From NCBI RefSeq assembly GCF_932526225.1, contig NC_064047.1, positions 12,596,460 through 12,660,459 on the forward strand: 64,000 nucleotides of DNA, written 5' to 3'. Positions 21,301-30,035 of the stretch are shown here, piece after piece. Each line of letters begins with the position of its first letter. Position 1 is the stretch's first letter. A program made the position numbers and the translations under genes. This DNA is from Nematostella vectensis (Eukaryota; Cnidaria; Anthozoa; Actiniaria; Edwardsiidae). Below the pieces are notes generated by a model. That model ran no database searches. It was not told the DNA's origin and was given only the letters and a program-made list of their open reading frames with translations.

Positions 21301-21993
21301 CTTACGTAAGTACACCCACACTGCACAGCAACAACAAGAATGAGCAGTACCACATCAGCTGCAATGATCCCTTATTAATAGACACTATTTGTTTCTATAT
21401 TTTGAATATTTCAACTGCACAGCAGCTGGTATTTGATTCAAATGCGAACAAAACAATAACGGCAACAGGATAAGATTTGACAAGTTTATTATTTTGCTTT
21501 GCTTTGTTCATGAATAGGCCCCCAAGAGAAAGAACAAGAAGAATCTTCTCAGACCGAAATTGTGGTAATCGCTGTGGTTGTGGTCATTGTTGCTGTCCTA
21601 GTGGCTGTCGCTTGCTGTATACTGTTCCGTCGTAAATACTACTACTACGACTTGGAAAAGAAATCTCGCAAGCCACCAGAGAAGGATCCTGAACGCTTCA
21701 CATACGAGAATCCCGAGTACTGTGACATCCCTGAGCTGGAAAACAACCGCGAAGGCGTCACCAAGCCCGCGCCTCTTTACGAGATCATATCGCCAAGCCT
21801 TCCAACAAAGAATTACGTTGTACCTAGAGAAGTGCTTGAAGCTAAAAATCACACGTACGAGGAGCTTAAGGCAGCCAAACCGATCTATCAGACCCTGACA
21901 CCTGGAGTATCACAAGAAGAACAACAGAACAAACCCTCTTTTCAGGCAAAAGCGCGCCATAGCGTTTATCATAACGCTGGTTTTCAAAACTAG
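3216..21993 (+). CDS. Mucin-like type I membrane protein gene: VWD/EGF-type ectodomain, Thr-rich micro-exon stalk, SEA, TM, tyrosine-rich tail (5' incomplete)
   Basis: Predicted exons: 3216-3330, 3687-3944, 4142-4256, 6584-6997, 7122-7316, twenty-one micro-exons from 8721 to 20268, 20394-20494, 21000-21052, 21154-21305, 21518-21993. Every junction has AG before and GT after, and phases agree across all joins. From 3687 to the stop the exons sum to 2802 nt (933 codons plus stop). Domain order is a Cys-rich VWD-type segment, a cadherin-like/Ig-like segment, two EGF-type units, a Ser/Thr-rich stalk, a SEA domain, one membrane helix and a cytoplasmic tail. From memory this resembles cnidarian mucin-like/VWDE-like surface proteins. 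The extracellular part probably works in mucus, adhesion or matrix; that is inference. 5' exons are missing, perhaps upstream of the Penelope-like insertion at 1-1007. Micro-exon symmetry means any of them can be skipped without breaking the frame. Confidence 0.85.
3687..3944 (+). CDS. Mucin-like gene exon: VFGDAW / MFDLFG segment
   Basis: 86 codons, phase 0 to 0, between acceptor CTAG (3683-3686) and donor GTACGT (3945). It begins VFGDAWSP, continues with [12 protein letters not shown] and [10 protein letters not shown], and ends with a Cys cluster ([12 protein letters not shown]). The Cys spacing continues directly into the next exon. Confidence 0.75.
4142..4256 (+). CDS. Mucin-like gene exon: CMINGHCF / CKQC Cys motif
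   Basis: 38 codons plus one base (phase 0 to 1). Residues include C-x4-GHCF and W-C-x2-C, the pattern of the short Cys-rich unit that follows VWD-type domains in secreted and membrane proteins. Donor GTACTG is weak; acceptor TATAG follows a T-rich tract. Confidence 0.75.
4490..4590. repeat. Four copies of a roughly 23-bp minisatellite
   Basis: The core TCGTCCACAA recurs with short GAGTCAA/C spacers in intron 4257-6583. It creates an artefactual antisense ORF. Confidence 0.8.
4676..5971. mobile_element. Non-autonomous DNA transposon with CAGTGGCGGA-type ends (hAT-like by its ends)
   Basis: The left end CAGTGGCGGACCTAGG (4676) is the near-perfect inverse of CCTAGATCCGCCACTG ending at 5971 (one mismatch in 16). 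No transposase ORF lies inside. CAGTGGCGGA-type termini are typical of hAT-related MITEs. The flanks (TTATA / TAATA) give no clean 8-bp target duplication, so the superfamily call is tentative. It sits in an intron of the mucin-like gene. Confidence 0.65.
4819..5579. mobile_element. Inner MITE with about 45-bp GC-rich inverted repeats, nested in the 4676-5971 element
   Basis: The left arm (GCCTGGTTTCCATATAGTCG, then TCGCGACTGTCGCC) matches in inverse the right arm ending ACAAGCCTTAAG near 5579. Interior sub-repeats with CGATCATATGGAAACG and GCGACGGCGGCGATTATATGGAAACG point inward. No coding capacity. Confidence 0.7.
6584..6997 (+). CDS. Mucin-like gene exon: cadherin/Ig-like segment and first EGF domain
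   Basis: 138 codons, phase 1 to 1. The first half ([38 protein letters not shown]) has the LxATDP...F.ATDEC pattern of He_PIG/cadherin-like modules. The second half is an EGF domain, [23 protein letters not shown], followed by IDECQSNLC, the start of a calcium-binding EGF. Acceptor TTTTTTCAG, donor GTAAGT. Confidence 0.9.
7122..7316 (+). CDS. Mucin-like gene exon: end of cbEGF domain and a CYPGVNC/CGPCP EGF-like unit
   Basis: 65 codons, phase 1 to 1. [14 protein letters not shown] completes the EGF begun in the previous exon. [12 protein letters not shown] and [17 protein letters not shown] form a second unit of the thrombospondin EGF-like kind. Acceptor CTTTAG, donor GTAAGA. Confidence 0.9.
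7453..8556. mobile_element. Inverted-repeat element built on a GGACCCGAAAYGATCC motif
   Basis: GTACAGGACCCGAAACGATC near 7455 is mirrored by GATCATTTCGGGTCCTGTAC ending near 8552. Two motif copies lie at the left end and several at the right (8440-8552), as in subterminal repeats of MITEs. The left end is single copy; the right end was carried into the 2.1-kb tandem duplications. Confidence 0.55.
8721..13566 (+). CDS. Micro-exon pairs in the 2.1-kb units (six exons of 48 nt)
   Basis: Exons at 8721-8768, 9377-9424, 10892-10939, 11466-11513, 12986-13033 and 13519-13566. All are 48 nt, phase 1-1, with intact AG and GTAAA donors. The first of each pair encodes [16 protein letters not shown], the second [16 protein letters not shown]. 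The protein thus gains 32 residues of Thr/Pro-rich, likely O-glycosylated stalk per genomic copy. Both types are identical in sequence between copies, which fits recent duplication or homogenisation. Confidence 0.8.
8980..9348. repeat. 41-bp intronic minisatellite, 9 copies
   Basis: Unit begins TATCCAGGAGTCAATGGGTT. It lies between the two micro-exons of the first 2.1-kb unit. The same array has 7 copies at 11151-11437 and 6 at 13245-13490. The unit is not a multiple of three and lies in intron. Confidence 0.98.
9706..9757 (+). pseudogene. Decayed micro-exon with deleted 3' half (also at 11794 and 13849)
   Basis: Acceptor TTTATCAG and the coding start for STELPTTT are kept, but the ERVTSKG end and its donor are deleted, and the sequence runs into the CAACCGGTATCAAAC intron motif. 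The same deletion is in all three 2.1-kb copies, so it predates the triplication. Confidence 0.7.
11151..11437. repeat. 41-bp intronic minisatellite, 7 copies
   Basis: Same unit as at 8980, in the second 2.1-kb segment. Confidence 0.98.
13245..13490. repeat. 41-bp intronic minisatellite, 6 copies
   Basis: Same unit as at 8980, in the third 2.1-kb segment. Confidence 0.98.
13957..14300 (+). pseudogene. Three micro-exons with mutated splice donors (13957-14000, 14098-14145, 14253-14300)
   Basis: The exon bodies at 14098 and 14253 are full-length 48-nt, open and preceded by TTATTAG. The donor GT is replaced by GG at 14146, by AT at 14301 and, for the 13957 copy, by CT at 14001; that copy also has a poor acceptor. 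They should be skipped, which is frame-neutral for phase 1-1 exons. Confidence 0.7.
14409..14456 (+). CDS. Micro-exon [16 protein letters not shown]
   Basis: 48 nt, phase 1-1, acceptor TTATTAG, donor GTGAAT. It is a single intact unit between decayed neighbours at 14253 and 14562. Confidence 0.8.
14562..14605 (+). pseudogene. Decayed micro-exon with deletion and stop
   Basis: After TATAG the sequence follows the consensus for a few codons, then has a deletion that shifts frame into a TAA, and there is no GT donor. Confidence 0.6.
14761..14805. repeat. Perfect 20-bp inverted repeat with 5-nt loop
   Basis: CCAAAAACTGGAAATCGACT is followed by CTTCC and then its exact inverse. The same core occurs singly at about 5700 and, altered, at about 19447, so it belongs to a dispersed element. 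Confidence 0.9.
15084..19140 (+). CDS. Twelve intact micro-exons in the 1.52-kb units
   Basis: 54-nt exons: 15084-15137, 16601-16654, 18125-18178. 48-nt exons: 15239-15286, 15901-15948, 16045-16092, 16759-16806, 17424-17471, 17568-17615, 18283-18330, 18949-18996, 19093-19140. All are phase 1-1, with an AG acceptor and GTGAA or GTAAA donor. Consensus peptide is [16 protein letters not shown], with variants [48 protein letters not shown] and, for the longer ones, [18 protein letters not shown]. High Ser/Thr/Pro content marks a mucin-type stalk. The first and second codon halves (LPTTT) vary least. Confidence 0.8.
15394..15445 (+). pseudogene. Decayed micro-exon without donor (also at 16920 and 18444)
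   Basis: Acceptor ACCAG and the coding for TELPT remain, but the 3' half runs into unrelated sequence (GTCATTCTCGTGCAAGTCAG) with no consensus donor. It is present in all three 1.52-kb units. Confidence 0.6.
16201..16250 (+). pseudogene. Decayed micro-exon with in-frame TAA and no donor (also at 17725 and 19247)
   Basis: [14 protein letters not shown] is followed by TAA and then GCATATTATC or GCATATGATC where GT is expected. Acceptor AATAG is intact. It occurs in each 1.52-kb unit. Confidence 0.7.
19853..19906 (+). CDS. Micro-exon [18 protein letters not shown]
   Basis: 54 nt, phase 1-1, acceptor TTTTTATCAG, donor GTAAAA. It lies outside the 1.52-kb block and is more diverged. Confidence 0.75.
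19997..20034 (+). pseudogene. Decayed micro-exon with truncated repeat
   Basis: TTATTAG and VSSTEL coding are followed by a frame loss and a TAA in AACGATTAAAAA; no donor. Confidence 0.6.
20215..20268 (+). CDS. Last stalk micro-exon ([18 protein letters not shown])
   Basis: 54 nt, phase 1-1, acceptor TTTGTTTCAG, donor GTGTCT. The sequence is unlike the ERVTS consensus but has the same phase and size, and it joins the stalk to the SEA domain. Confidence 0.7.
20394..21305 (+). CDS. SEA domain in three exons (20394-20494, 21000-21052, 21154-21305)
   Basis: Exon 1 gives [20 protein letters not shown] and [13 protein letters not shown], the start of a SEA fold with its eL...S.eY..L pattern. Exon 2 gives [17 protein letters not shown]. 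Exon 3 gives [20 protein letters not shown] and continues to PNSLKIL. Phases are 1-0, 0-2 and 2-1 and all match. SEA domains sit just outside the membrane in mucins; many cut themselves in a G-S-V-V-V type loop, and GSVIA lies at the matching place here. Donors are GTACTT (weak), GTGAGC and GTAAGT. Length, about 101 residues, is normal for SEA. Confidence 0.85.
21518..21993 (+). CDS. Last exon of mucin-like gene: transmembrane helix and cytoplasmic tail with NPEY and ITAM-like motifs
   Basis: After 15 linker codons comes a helix of about 23 residues ([20 protein letters not shown]) followed by RRKYYYY, a stop-transfer signal that puts the C-terminus in the cytosol. The tail of about 117 residues has YENPEY (NPxY at 21709-21720), YEII, and YEEL-x6-YQTL (21856-21897), which fits the ITAM core YxxL-x(6-8)-YxxL. 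NPxY binds PTB domains or clathrin adaptors; ITAMs bind tandem-SH2 kinases. Such roles here are inferred. Stop TAG at 21991-21993. Confidence 0.88.
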
Positions 21994-23454
21994 CCTACGT
22001 TCACTGAGTTATTTCCCATTCTAAACAGATTTTGTTGCTTTTTTAATTGCTAACTTAATTCTTCTCCTTACTGTGCTGTGTGACTATAACAAGACGGGAT
22101 TTTGTTTCATAACTTTTTATACTTGAAAGTCATGAGATCCATTGCCCCTTTGATATCCAGGTACATATTTTTGGGGATAACTCACAATGAACTCTAATTA
22201 CTTTGAGTGTGACAAGTTTTCATTGTCCAATTTTCAACGTCATCTCGAAACGGCTTTTCCACATGACATGACAACAAACAAAATGGACAACAGACGCGTA
22301 GTTCTCGCTGACCGCTGTAGAGCGTGTCATTCTGCAAATATAATCAATGCACGAAACATCGATAACGCACGTATTTCACAAACGTTTTACAAACATATAC
22401 TCGAATTTTTTTCACATTTTTAAATAAGAAAGGAATGACTTAGCTGCGAACCTGCTAAAGTTAACGGAAATAAAAGTGCTAAAAATGTGTTTTTGTTAAT
22501 TTTTCCATTGAGGATATCGAAAAAAATATTTGTAGTTTAATTATTTTGAACAAAAAAAATTTTGGACTCGCATCTTCGAGAGTTATTTTAGAAAAGGAAT
22601 TTAGACGCTTTGGTCTTGAGTCCGTTAGCTACTAAAAGGAAGCTAAGTCTGACCATTGGCCAAGTTTTTACATAAGAAGAAATCAGACTTGGCTTTATTA
22701 AGCAGGTAAAATGTTTATTACACGGCATAATTCATGAATAATTATAGAGTCACGTGTGAATGTTGCAATGCGCAGTCAGTGGTTATTGGTAGCGAAGGCC
22801 TCATGATTGCAATGGTTGCCTCATGTTCTCATGGTTGTGTCACGGCAGTTCAACGGTAGCTCGATGCAGCACAAAGAATAACAGCTTATCGCCTGCACTC
22901 AGGTCACGCATCATACTCTGAAAACCACACCATCTTGTCAGTATCTGTATCAGTCCGTATCGAGCTACCAAAGGAGTTGCCTCCTTAGAATAAAAGCACA
23001 TTAAAAGGACCTGTATCCTTAGGAGACAAGCACATTAAAACGGAGTGTGGTACAAGCTCTATTCCATCGTTAGCTGTATAGTGTTTAATGGCAAAATAAA
23101 TACCGGTACTGCCCCAAAAGTGTTTCTTCTTTGAGTTGTTTTGAATATAGCTCCACTATGCCACAGCCTAATCGAACAGAAGTACAACAGTAGAAAAAAT
23201 TGGTCGACCCCGCTGTACCTTGTAAAAACAAAACGTCTAAGGCCTAGTTTAAAGGCCGTATTAACTTCGCATTAAATTCAGCCGTATTAAATTTTACAAT
23301 TTTATACATGGTTAATTCGGCGACTAAAACCATTAATATGATGAATGAGGTAGGGATGACCTAATTTTACGAAACTTCACAGAGGTAATTAAAATGATCA
23401 CTTCTAAACGCTCAGTGAGTTTCGTGTTTTTTTTATTAATAATTTCTCACAAAA
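21994..23454. other. 3' UTR of the mucin-like gene, then no gene seen
   Basis: AATAAA at 22469-22474 is a plausible poly(A) signal, about 480 nt after the stop. The rest is AT-rich with short ORFs only. The 3' end and LTR of the BEL/Pao element would be expected here but I cannot define them. Confidence 0.35.
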
Positions 23455-25299
23455 CCCAATAGCGCTTCTCCACGTGATTGCGACCAAGGCGAACTTGAAA
23501 CGGTCCGGCGTAATCAAGTCTTACGTATTTGAACGGCGTACTGACACCAGCGAGACGCGTAGCTGGCAAAGTCATTCATCTTCTGATTCATCGGCTCCAG
23601 ATGACGGCGATGGCATAACGGACACATCACTGTGCAGTTCTTGATCCCAGCTCGACCGCGCAAGATCCAGAATTTCTCCCGCATGTGGATAAACACGTGC
23701 TCCACTCCCGCGTGGATGAGTTTGCGGTGATAATCAGTCACTATCAGACGTGTGACGTCATACCCATGGTCGAAGATCACCGGGTGCTTGACCTCCCATG
23801 GTAAATCAGCTTTGTCAATTTTACCCCCTACACGAAGCACTCCATCGACTAGCTGCGGGTCGAGGCTTACAAATCTACTTGTACGAGGAACAGGGTGTCC
23901 CTTGGACAATGACTCAATACTGGAAAACCTTGCTTCTTGTGTCTACTTGGTCCAGTATAACTCAGCGTCCGCTATCTCTTGTACACTGAGTGCTCCGCTC
24001 TTGCGTTGATCTCTATTACGTTATTTGTAGCGGAAACACTATCACACGGCGCAGTTTCAACCAGCTTGAGTACGCAGCTGCGTCAATCAATGGTTGGGTC
24101 GCTTCTGCTCGTACTCTCAGGATCTTCTTCTTCAGCTCCGCCTTTTCAGATGGTGGTGCAACAGTTGGAACCTGATCAACTGTCCAATCTTGTACTTGTA
24201 GCTTTACGAATTACGGTCCCTGAATTCATACGGACTGTGCATGTATCTCACTTGCAGTGAGAGTGGCGACATCTGCGATATTCACCTCTGTGCAAACGTG
24301 GTGCCACTGGATGGGGTCGCTGTCTGTCAACACTTGCGCCATTCGGTTGGCTATGAACGGGCGGAAATTCCTCGGCTCTCCTCGGATCCATCACAAGGCA
24401 CTAGTGGAATCTGACAGATAAATCACGTTACGCATACTCAGATCATGCTGCTCACATATTGTCTTTGCGAGTCGCACGGCTAACTGACACGCCATCAGCT
24501 CTACTCTTGGGATGGAGATAGGCTTTATTGGCATAAGGCGCGTCTTGGCGACAACTACGTGACACGTGACATTATGAACTGCTGACGTCGTGCGCATGTA
24601 GACGGCCTCGGCGCATGCCTCCTCTGACGCATCACAGAACACGCCTAGCTACTTCGTCCATGGCATACTGGGTTGGCGGTAAAGGTATCGTGGGACAACA
24701 AAGGACTTCAAGGCGGCCACCTCTCCTTCCTACTTGCTCCACTCTGAGGACAAATCCGACGGCTGTATATAATCATACCATATCACGTGAACACGTGACC
24801 ACGTACGCTGCATCATGACCTTGGCGCGTACTACATACGGACTCGCCCATCCTAACGGGTCATACAGTTCAGCCAATCTCTTGAGTATTCCACTCTTTGT
24901 GCTTAGTACTGGAGGGCGGTCGACGTGTGCAAATTCAAATCCTAGGGTGACAGTTTGAGGGTTCCATTTCACTTCCAGTGTGTCCTTGTGGCAGCTCTCT
25001 CAATTCCAATGCTTCTTTGGGAACGTTACGCTCCGCCTCGGGTACTGAGTGGACGACGAAATCCACTTGCGCATGGGAAATCCTCCCTTGGTCGTAAGTG
25101 CGGTAACATCCTCACGTAGTTTAACGGCTTGTTCTTTACTCTCACAGCACGTATACAGGTCATCAACAAAAATATCACGCTTGACTGCGGCGGCTGTTTC
25201 CGGCTAGCGGTCTTCGTTATCCTCTGCAGTGCGCTTAACAGCGAAATTCGCTCTACACGGCGACGACTTGTGACCAAACACGAGACAGTTCATCTCATA
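23455..25299 (-). mobile_element. BEL/Pao retrotransposon, downstream half: RT end, RNase H, integrase zinc-binding domain (degraded)
   Basis: Reading leftward on the minus strand: RT C-terminal half with FVDDLYTC (catalytic DD, near 25165) and LAELYDPLGWASPYV (24730-24972); RNase H of the Pao type, FCDASEEACAEA and PRVELMACQLAVRLAK (24391-24642); then the His-Cys zinc finger of integrase, HxxxIHAG, CPLCHRRH (23514-23909), and the first strand of the integrase core, DYAGPF, near 23500, where it ends. Several frameshifts are needed, so it is dead. It is the continuation of the fragment at 30543-33080. Confidence 0.85.
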
Positions 25300-25619
25300 A
25301 ACATCTCATACACATTGGTCTATCAGTCTATAAACTCGCCAAAGATAGTGAATGATTTTTATCGAAGTAACCAGGCCGCTTATTGTCTCGATCTTAGAGG
25401 GTTGAGTTATGGGAAATGATTTGACCTCGGATGACGCTACCTACAGCTTAACGTTTATTAAACTAAGGGCTGATTTACCTGAAAGAACCGAAAAAGAGAG
25501 GATACCTTTCCCAAAACTCAGAAAATCAAACCCTATCCCCTAGAGAAGGATATTGGGCGGAACTTTTAGGGGAAAGCCAAGGAGAGGCCCGTGAGCTCTT
25601 TTTTCTCAGAGAATATTCG

Positions 25620-26530
25620 GGTTAATGTGGGGGCAGCAGGCGCCTCGCCAATCGAAGGGGTGGTGCTAGCTGCTAGTGCTGAGGCTGTTGTGCCGGCGTT
25701 CATTACTTTGTCTTTTTGGGTGTAGTACTCCGCTGTTACGACTGACGACCAACCAACATGTCAAGCTATATCCTCGTAAGGTACTCCAAGTAGTGAGAGA
25801 GTGATGGAGCATCCGCTACGAAAGCTATGCATCGTTTCACCATTATGAATACCAGCCGGCTTAAGTTGTAAAGAGAGTCTGTTTGCTATGGCTGAACCCA
25901 CGAAGGGATCGTCCGATACTTCGTTGTTTTTGGATAGAACTCGAAACAGATAACCATACCTCAAGTTGATGCCCATCAAATCACATAGTTTTATATAGAC
26001 GGTTAGGTTTGCCACGAGGCATACCTTGTTGTCTGAACACTTTTTTTATCTGGAAGGTGTTGGATTTCCCAACACCCCTTAGTGTCTTTCCAAAAGTGTG
26101 ACGGAACAAAAAACCTTGCTTGTCCGGGAGTAGTGCGACTTCTTTCGTGAATACCCTGCCTAAGTCTGAGCCCCTATCCCCAGTATAAAAGTCTAGGCAA
26201 AAGAAAGCCATATCGCGCACATAAGTGTAACGTTGGGGTGCGGTGCAGCTCGGGGAAAAGACTAGAGATTTAAAATATGCGCACAGTTGAGCCATCTTGT
26301 CAAAGAATATTGGAACAGCCTGTTTTGGGAAGATTAATGCGTTAGCTTGTTCTTCGCAAACGGAGGAAAGGTACTGTTTCACAGAGTGGTGTGCGGCTGG
26401 GTTACCTACTCCGAGCATGTTGTTCCATTCGCCCCCCCCCCTTCCTGCTTCGATGAAGATGGACCTTAACTTCCCTATAGTGCTGTCTACTGTACCTGCT
26501 GCTAAACTGCTAGGGTATGCGCAGTGACTT
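25620..26530 (-). pseudogene. DIRS-like tyrosine recombinase (frameshifted)
   Basis: Minus-strand reading from about 26527. The N-terminal arm includes NNMLGVGNPAAHHS. TGDRGSDLGRV supplies the first catalytic Arg; HSFRSG is the H-x-x-R box; after an in-frame TGA the sequence HVGWSS...EYYTQ supplies the nucleophile Tyr (about 25720). The frame changes near 26000 and at a C run near 26435. This recombinase integrates circular DIRS cDNA without an integrase. All catalytic residues are visible but the ORF is broken. Confidence 0.8.
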
Positions 26531-26584
26531 TCACTTGTAGATCCAAAGTATTTGCACTTTGGAGTGTGTACCTTGGTCCTCCCC

Positions 26585-26818
26585 TTACGATCTTAATGGA
26601 CAAGAAATCTCGTTATGTCCGAGGGAGAGGCAGATGTCAGAGTTTTTTTGAGAGGGGAGAGAGTACAAAAAACGCTCAAATTCTACTTGGAGGCCTGATT
26701 TTTGTTTCTGATATAGCAGATCGTCGAGTCTGTTTTCAATGGCTTCAAGATTTAAGGGGACTTTTGTCATTTTGCCTTCATGTTGCTCGGTCTTTCTTCT
26801 GAGCCACAGCGCTGACAA
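26585..26818 (-). pseudogene. DIRS-like element, linker ORF piece
   Basis: 78 codons on the minus strand between RNase H and recombinase, with WLRRKTEQHEGK and EAIENRLDDLLYQK. No domain recognised; assigned by position inside the element. Confidence 0.4.
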
Positions 26819-27173
26819 AAGGCAAATGTCTCATCGTTGGGGTAGCTTCGGGGCATTGAACCGCCTGGACACACATTCTGGATACGAGGGGCAGGACCTA
26901 AGTGGAAAAGGGGGGTGTGAATCGTGTGAGATGCGCAAGGAAAAATAAAAAGAACACAAAGTAATATGCCTGTTGCAAGAAATTTATTGTTAACGGCAAA
27001 TAAATGGGATATTCAAACATTGTCAGTGATTGTCTACGGCGTGTGGAAAGCCGGTGTACTTACATTTGCACAAAGCGGAAAAATCACAAATCCCATTGTA
27101 AAGGCTTCTCGATCCACGCAGCGTTACTTGATTTGGACGGGAACAGGAGGGTGTGTTGCCCTTGGTGCCGAGC

Positions 27174-27983
27174 TTAGAGGCTGCAGTTGAGTTTTGCGTA
27201 ACGAGGTGCCACCAGTACTTCTTGGGGAAATGTCCGGGGCGATAAGGGTGTAAGTACGCAGCTGCGAGGTTTGAGGTATTTGACAAGAGGGCCAATAAGT
27301 GTGAAAGGGGGAAAAACGTACGCGTTTTCCCAGGGTCCGAGGTTTTGCGAGAAAACATTGGTTCCTTCGGCTTTTGCGCATGGGAATGGAGAGAAGAACC
27401 TCAGACGGCGTCCCGATAGGTCGAACATCGCGTTTTCTGGTAGCGACATCAGGTCGACGGTATGGGGCCCAAAAGCTGTTTCGACTGACTTCCACGCTTG
27501 TGGGCTTAACATGGTGTCTAGATCCGAGAGGGTGCGTGAGGGGGTGTCGGCTGGGTTGGCTTCTGAAGCAATGTACTGTAACGAGATCGAAAGGTTTTTC
27601 CCGGCGGAGATCTCGAAGATATCCTTTATTATGTCCGAGATCTTAAGGGATCTGGAAACCTGTCTGCCCCAGCTGTTAACCAACACGAGGTTATCTGAAA
27701 ACACATCTACTCTGGTGTTTCTGTAAGGACCCAGCAAGTTCTTCAGGGTTCCAAGGAGAGCTAGAGCTTCCTTTACGGCGATTGGTCGCTTTCGCTCGCT
27801 TTTGTCCCAATAACCCCTGGTATCCGCTTTAGGCATCCCAGGCACAAAAAGGCAACCGCCCCATGCAAAATTTGAGGCATCTGAGTACAAATGCACCTGC
27901 AGGTGAGTTTCGTCTCTCCATGATAAACATCCCTGCCAATTGTCTAGGAAGCGCCAGCAATACTCAAAAAAATGATTTTTCAA
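27174..27983 (-). pseudogene. DIRS-like element, RNase H region
   Basis: 269 codons open on the minus strand. Motifs: LYSDASNFAWGG (first catalytic Asp), VKEALALLGTL (Glu helix), VFSDNLVLVN (Asp), ASEANPADTPSR (last Asp), and FGPHTVDLMS after it, the set typical of DIRS-order RT-RNase H ORFs. The reverse transcriptase that should precede it (above 27983) is missing, so the element is 5' truncated or internally deleted. Confidence 0.85.
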
Positions 27984-29270
27984 TAATTTGTCTATAGACT
28001 TATATTTGTCTCCGGATTACAGATTCTTTTTAAAATCGAACGAATATTAAATATTTTATGGATTTTTCCTTATTTTTCTCGGCTTGACCCCGAAAAACAC
28101 TACAAAATTTGAACCAATTATCGCTACCTGCAGCGCGAAAAATAAACAGCGCAGAAACACAACAACACCACAGGAGGCAACCAGGATATGTGCTCTCAAT
28201 ATTATTTTAATCTCGGCTTAATCCAGTTAAAATAGAATATTTGACAGATTTCCTCAAATATAGCCTCGCATCCATCATTTTGCACGATCGTCAAACCGAC
28301 AAATTGAGGCCTTAAAAGTCGCATCTGGTACATTGCTCTATCGAAAATGGTCATTTTTCCTGAAAAGACAGTCACTTACTTGCCTAGAATCTGAAATAAA
28401 ATTTTGGGGATAATAAAATCCGGAGCGCTGAGAGCGCCAAGAAGATACAACACTTCACAGGTATTTGACCTTTCAACTTGGGCTAACTATGACACCAACT
28501 GCTGAATTCGCAAGGAAATTTGGCTTTTGCAGAAGCTCCCTCATCGATACAACGCTGAAAACAAATTTGAGTACCAATAAATATGTGTGTTATTACTTGC
28601 ATTCTTCGTTGTGCGAGATGATTAAAAAAAACACGTATTTGAGTGATTATTTGAATGGATTATAACTAGTCTTGCGTAATGTTTGTGTCCAAAGAATTCG
28701 TAACATAGATCAAAACAACAAGCTGAGTGGTTTTAAATTTTCCTCACCTCAGCTTGGGAAAGTTCTTGATAGGCATCGTTTTTTTATCAATGCTTGTTCC
28801 TCTACAAACGCATAAAAACGGCTTGCGATCTCGGAATGTTTTTCGTGGTGTTTCCACGTGACCGGCAGCGCACACAGGAATCCCAAAGTTTCTCAAACAC
28901 AATGCAAAAAAAGAAGAGAAAAGAGAAAGAGCAACCAATCAAAAAATCTGATTCCTTATTTTTGAATAGAATAAAATAAATAATCTCCAACCGTAAGGAT
29001 TTCTTGAAATTGTAAGCCATCGAAGTTATCGAATGATGGATTTTATTTCAATGCGGAGCGGAAGTTACACATCTTGTGTGAAATTGAAAGTTGGTAATAA
29101 ACAGATAGTTTTTTATACCAGTACCAGGTACGTTCTATGAGTTTTTATACACTGGTTTCTTCCTGCTGTCCGTTTTGCACAGTTTTAATGAATATGGCTT
29201 TTTGCTCATACTCTCAGTTCGTAGGCGGGGCGTGTTTCGCTAGTCAAGACAACCCTGCCGACAAATAATA
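27984..29270. other. No gene seen inside the insertion
   Basis: AT-rich, ORFs below 75 codons without recognisable domains. Confidence 0.35.
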
Positions 29271-29279
29271 GAGAATTTT

Positions 29280-30035
29280 GAGTAAGTCCAAATTAGGGCT
29301 TGACAAAACAAGCCATGCTACAAGTATACGAAAGCTAGAATAAGTTCAAATTGGGCTTGACAAACAAGCCAACACGAGAGTTGTGAAAGTAAAAATTAGA
29401 GCTAGGCAAACAAAACAAACGAGCATACGAAAATAGTGAAAGTAAAGATTAGAATTTGATATACAAGCCAACGAGCATACGAGAATAAAGCAAACATAAG
29501 GGCTTTTGACAAACAAGTAATACAAAGTATACGAGAGTTTCAAGTAAGTCAACATTAGAGCTTGACAAACAAGCCAACAAATTTACGAGAGTTTAGAACG
29601 TAAGAAAATTAGGGCTTGACAAACAAGCCAACAAGTGTACCAGATTTTTGAATGAGTCTAAATTAGGGCTTCACAAACAAGCCAAAAAGTGAACGAAAGT
29701 TTTGAATAAGTCCAAATTAGGGCTTCACAAACAAGCCAACAAGTGAACGAAAGTTTTGAATAAAAATTAGGGCTTGACAAATAAGCCAACAAATGTAGGA
29801 ATGTTTTGAATAAGTCCAGATTAGGACTTGACAAACAAGCCAACAAGTGTAAAAGGGTTTTGAATAACTCCAAATTAGGGCTTGACAAACAAGCCATGCT
29901 ACAAGCATATACGAGAGTTATGAATAAGTCCGAATTAGGGCTTGACAAACAAGTCAACAAACGTACGAGAGTTATAAGTAAGTAGACAAATACACAAAAA
30001 AGCTAGGATAAGTTCGAATTAGGCTTGACAAAAAT
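29280..30035. repeat. Degenerate tandem repeat of about 58-65 bp, roughly 12-13 copies
   Basis: Core AATTAGGGCTTGACAAACAA followed by GCCAACAAGTGTACGAGAGT recurs with indels. Antisense ORFs in this stretch come from the repeat. Confidence 0.92.

Noticed and set aside
22187-22423. 78-codon ORF after the mucin-like gene
   Set aside because: No domain, no splice context, lies in the 3' UTR.
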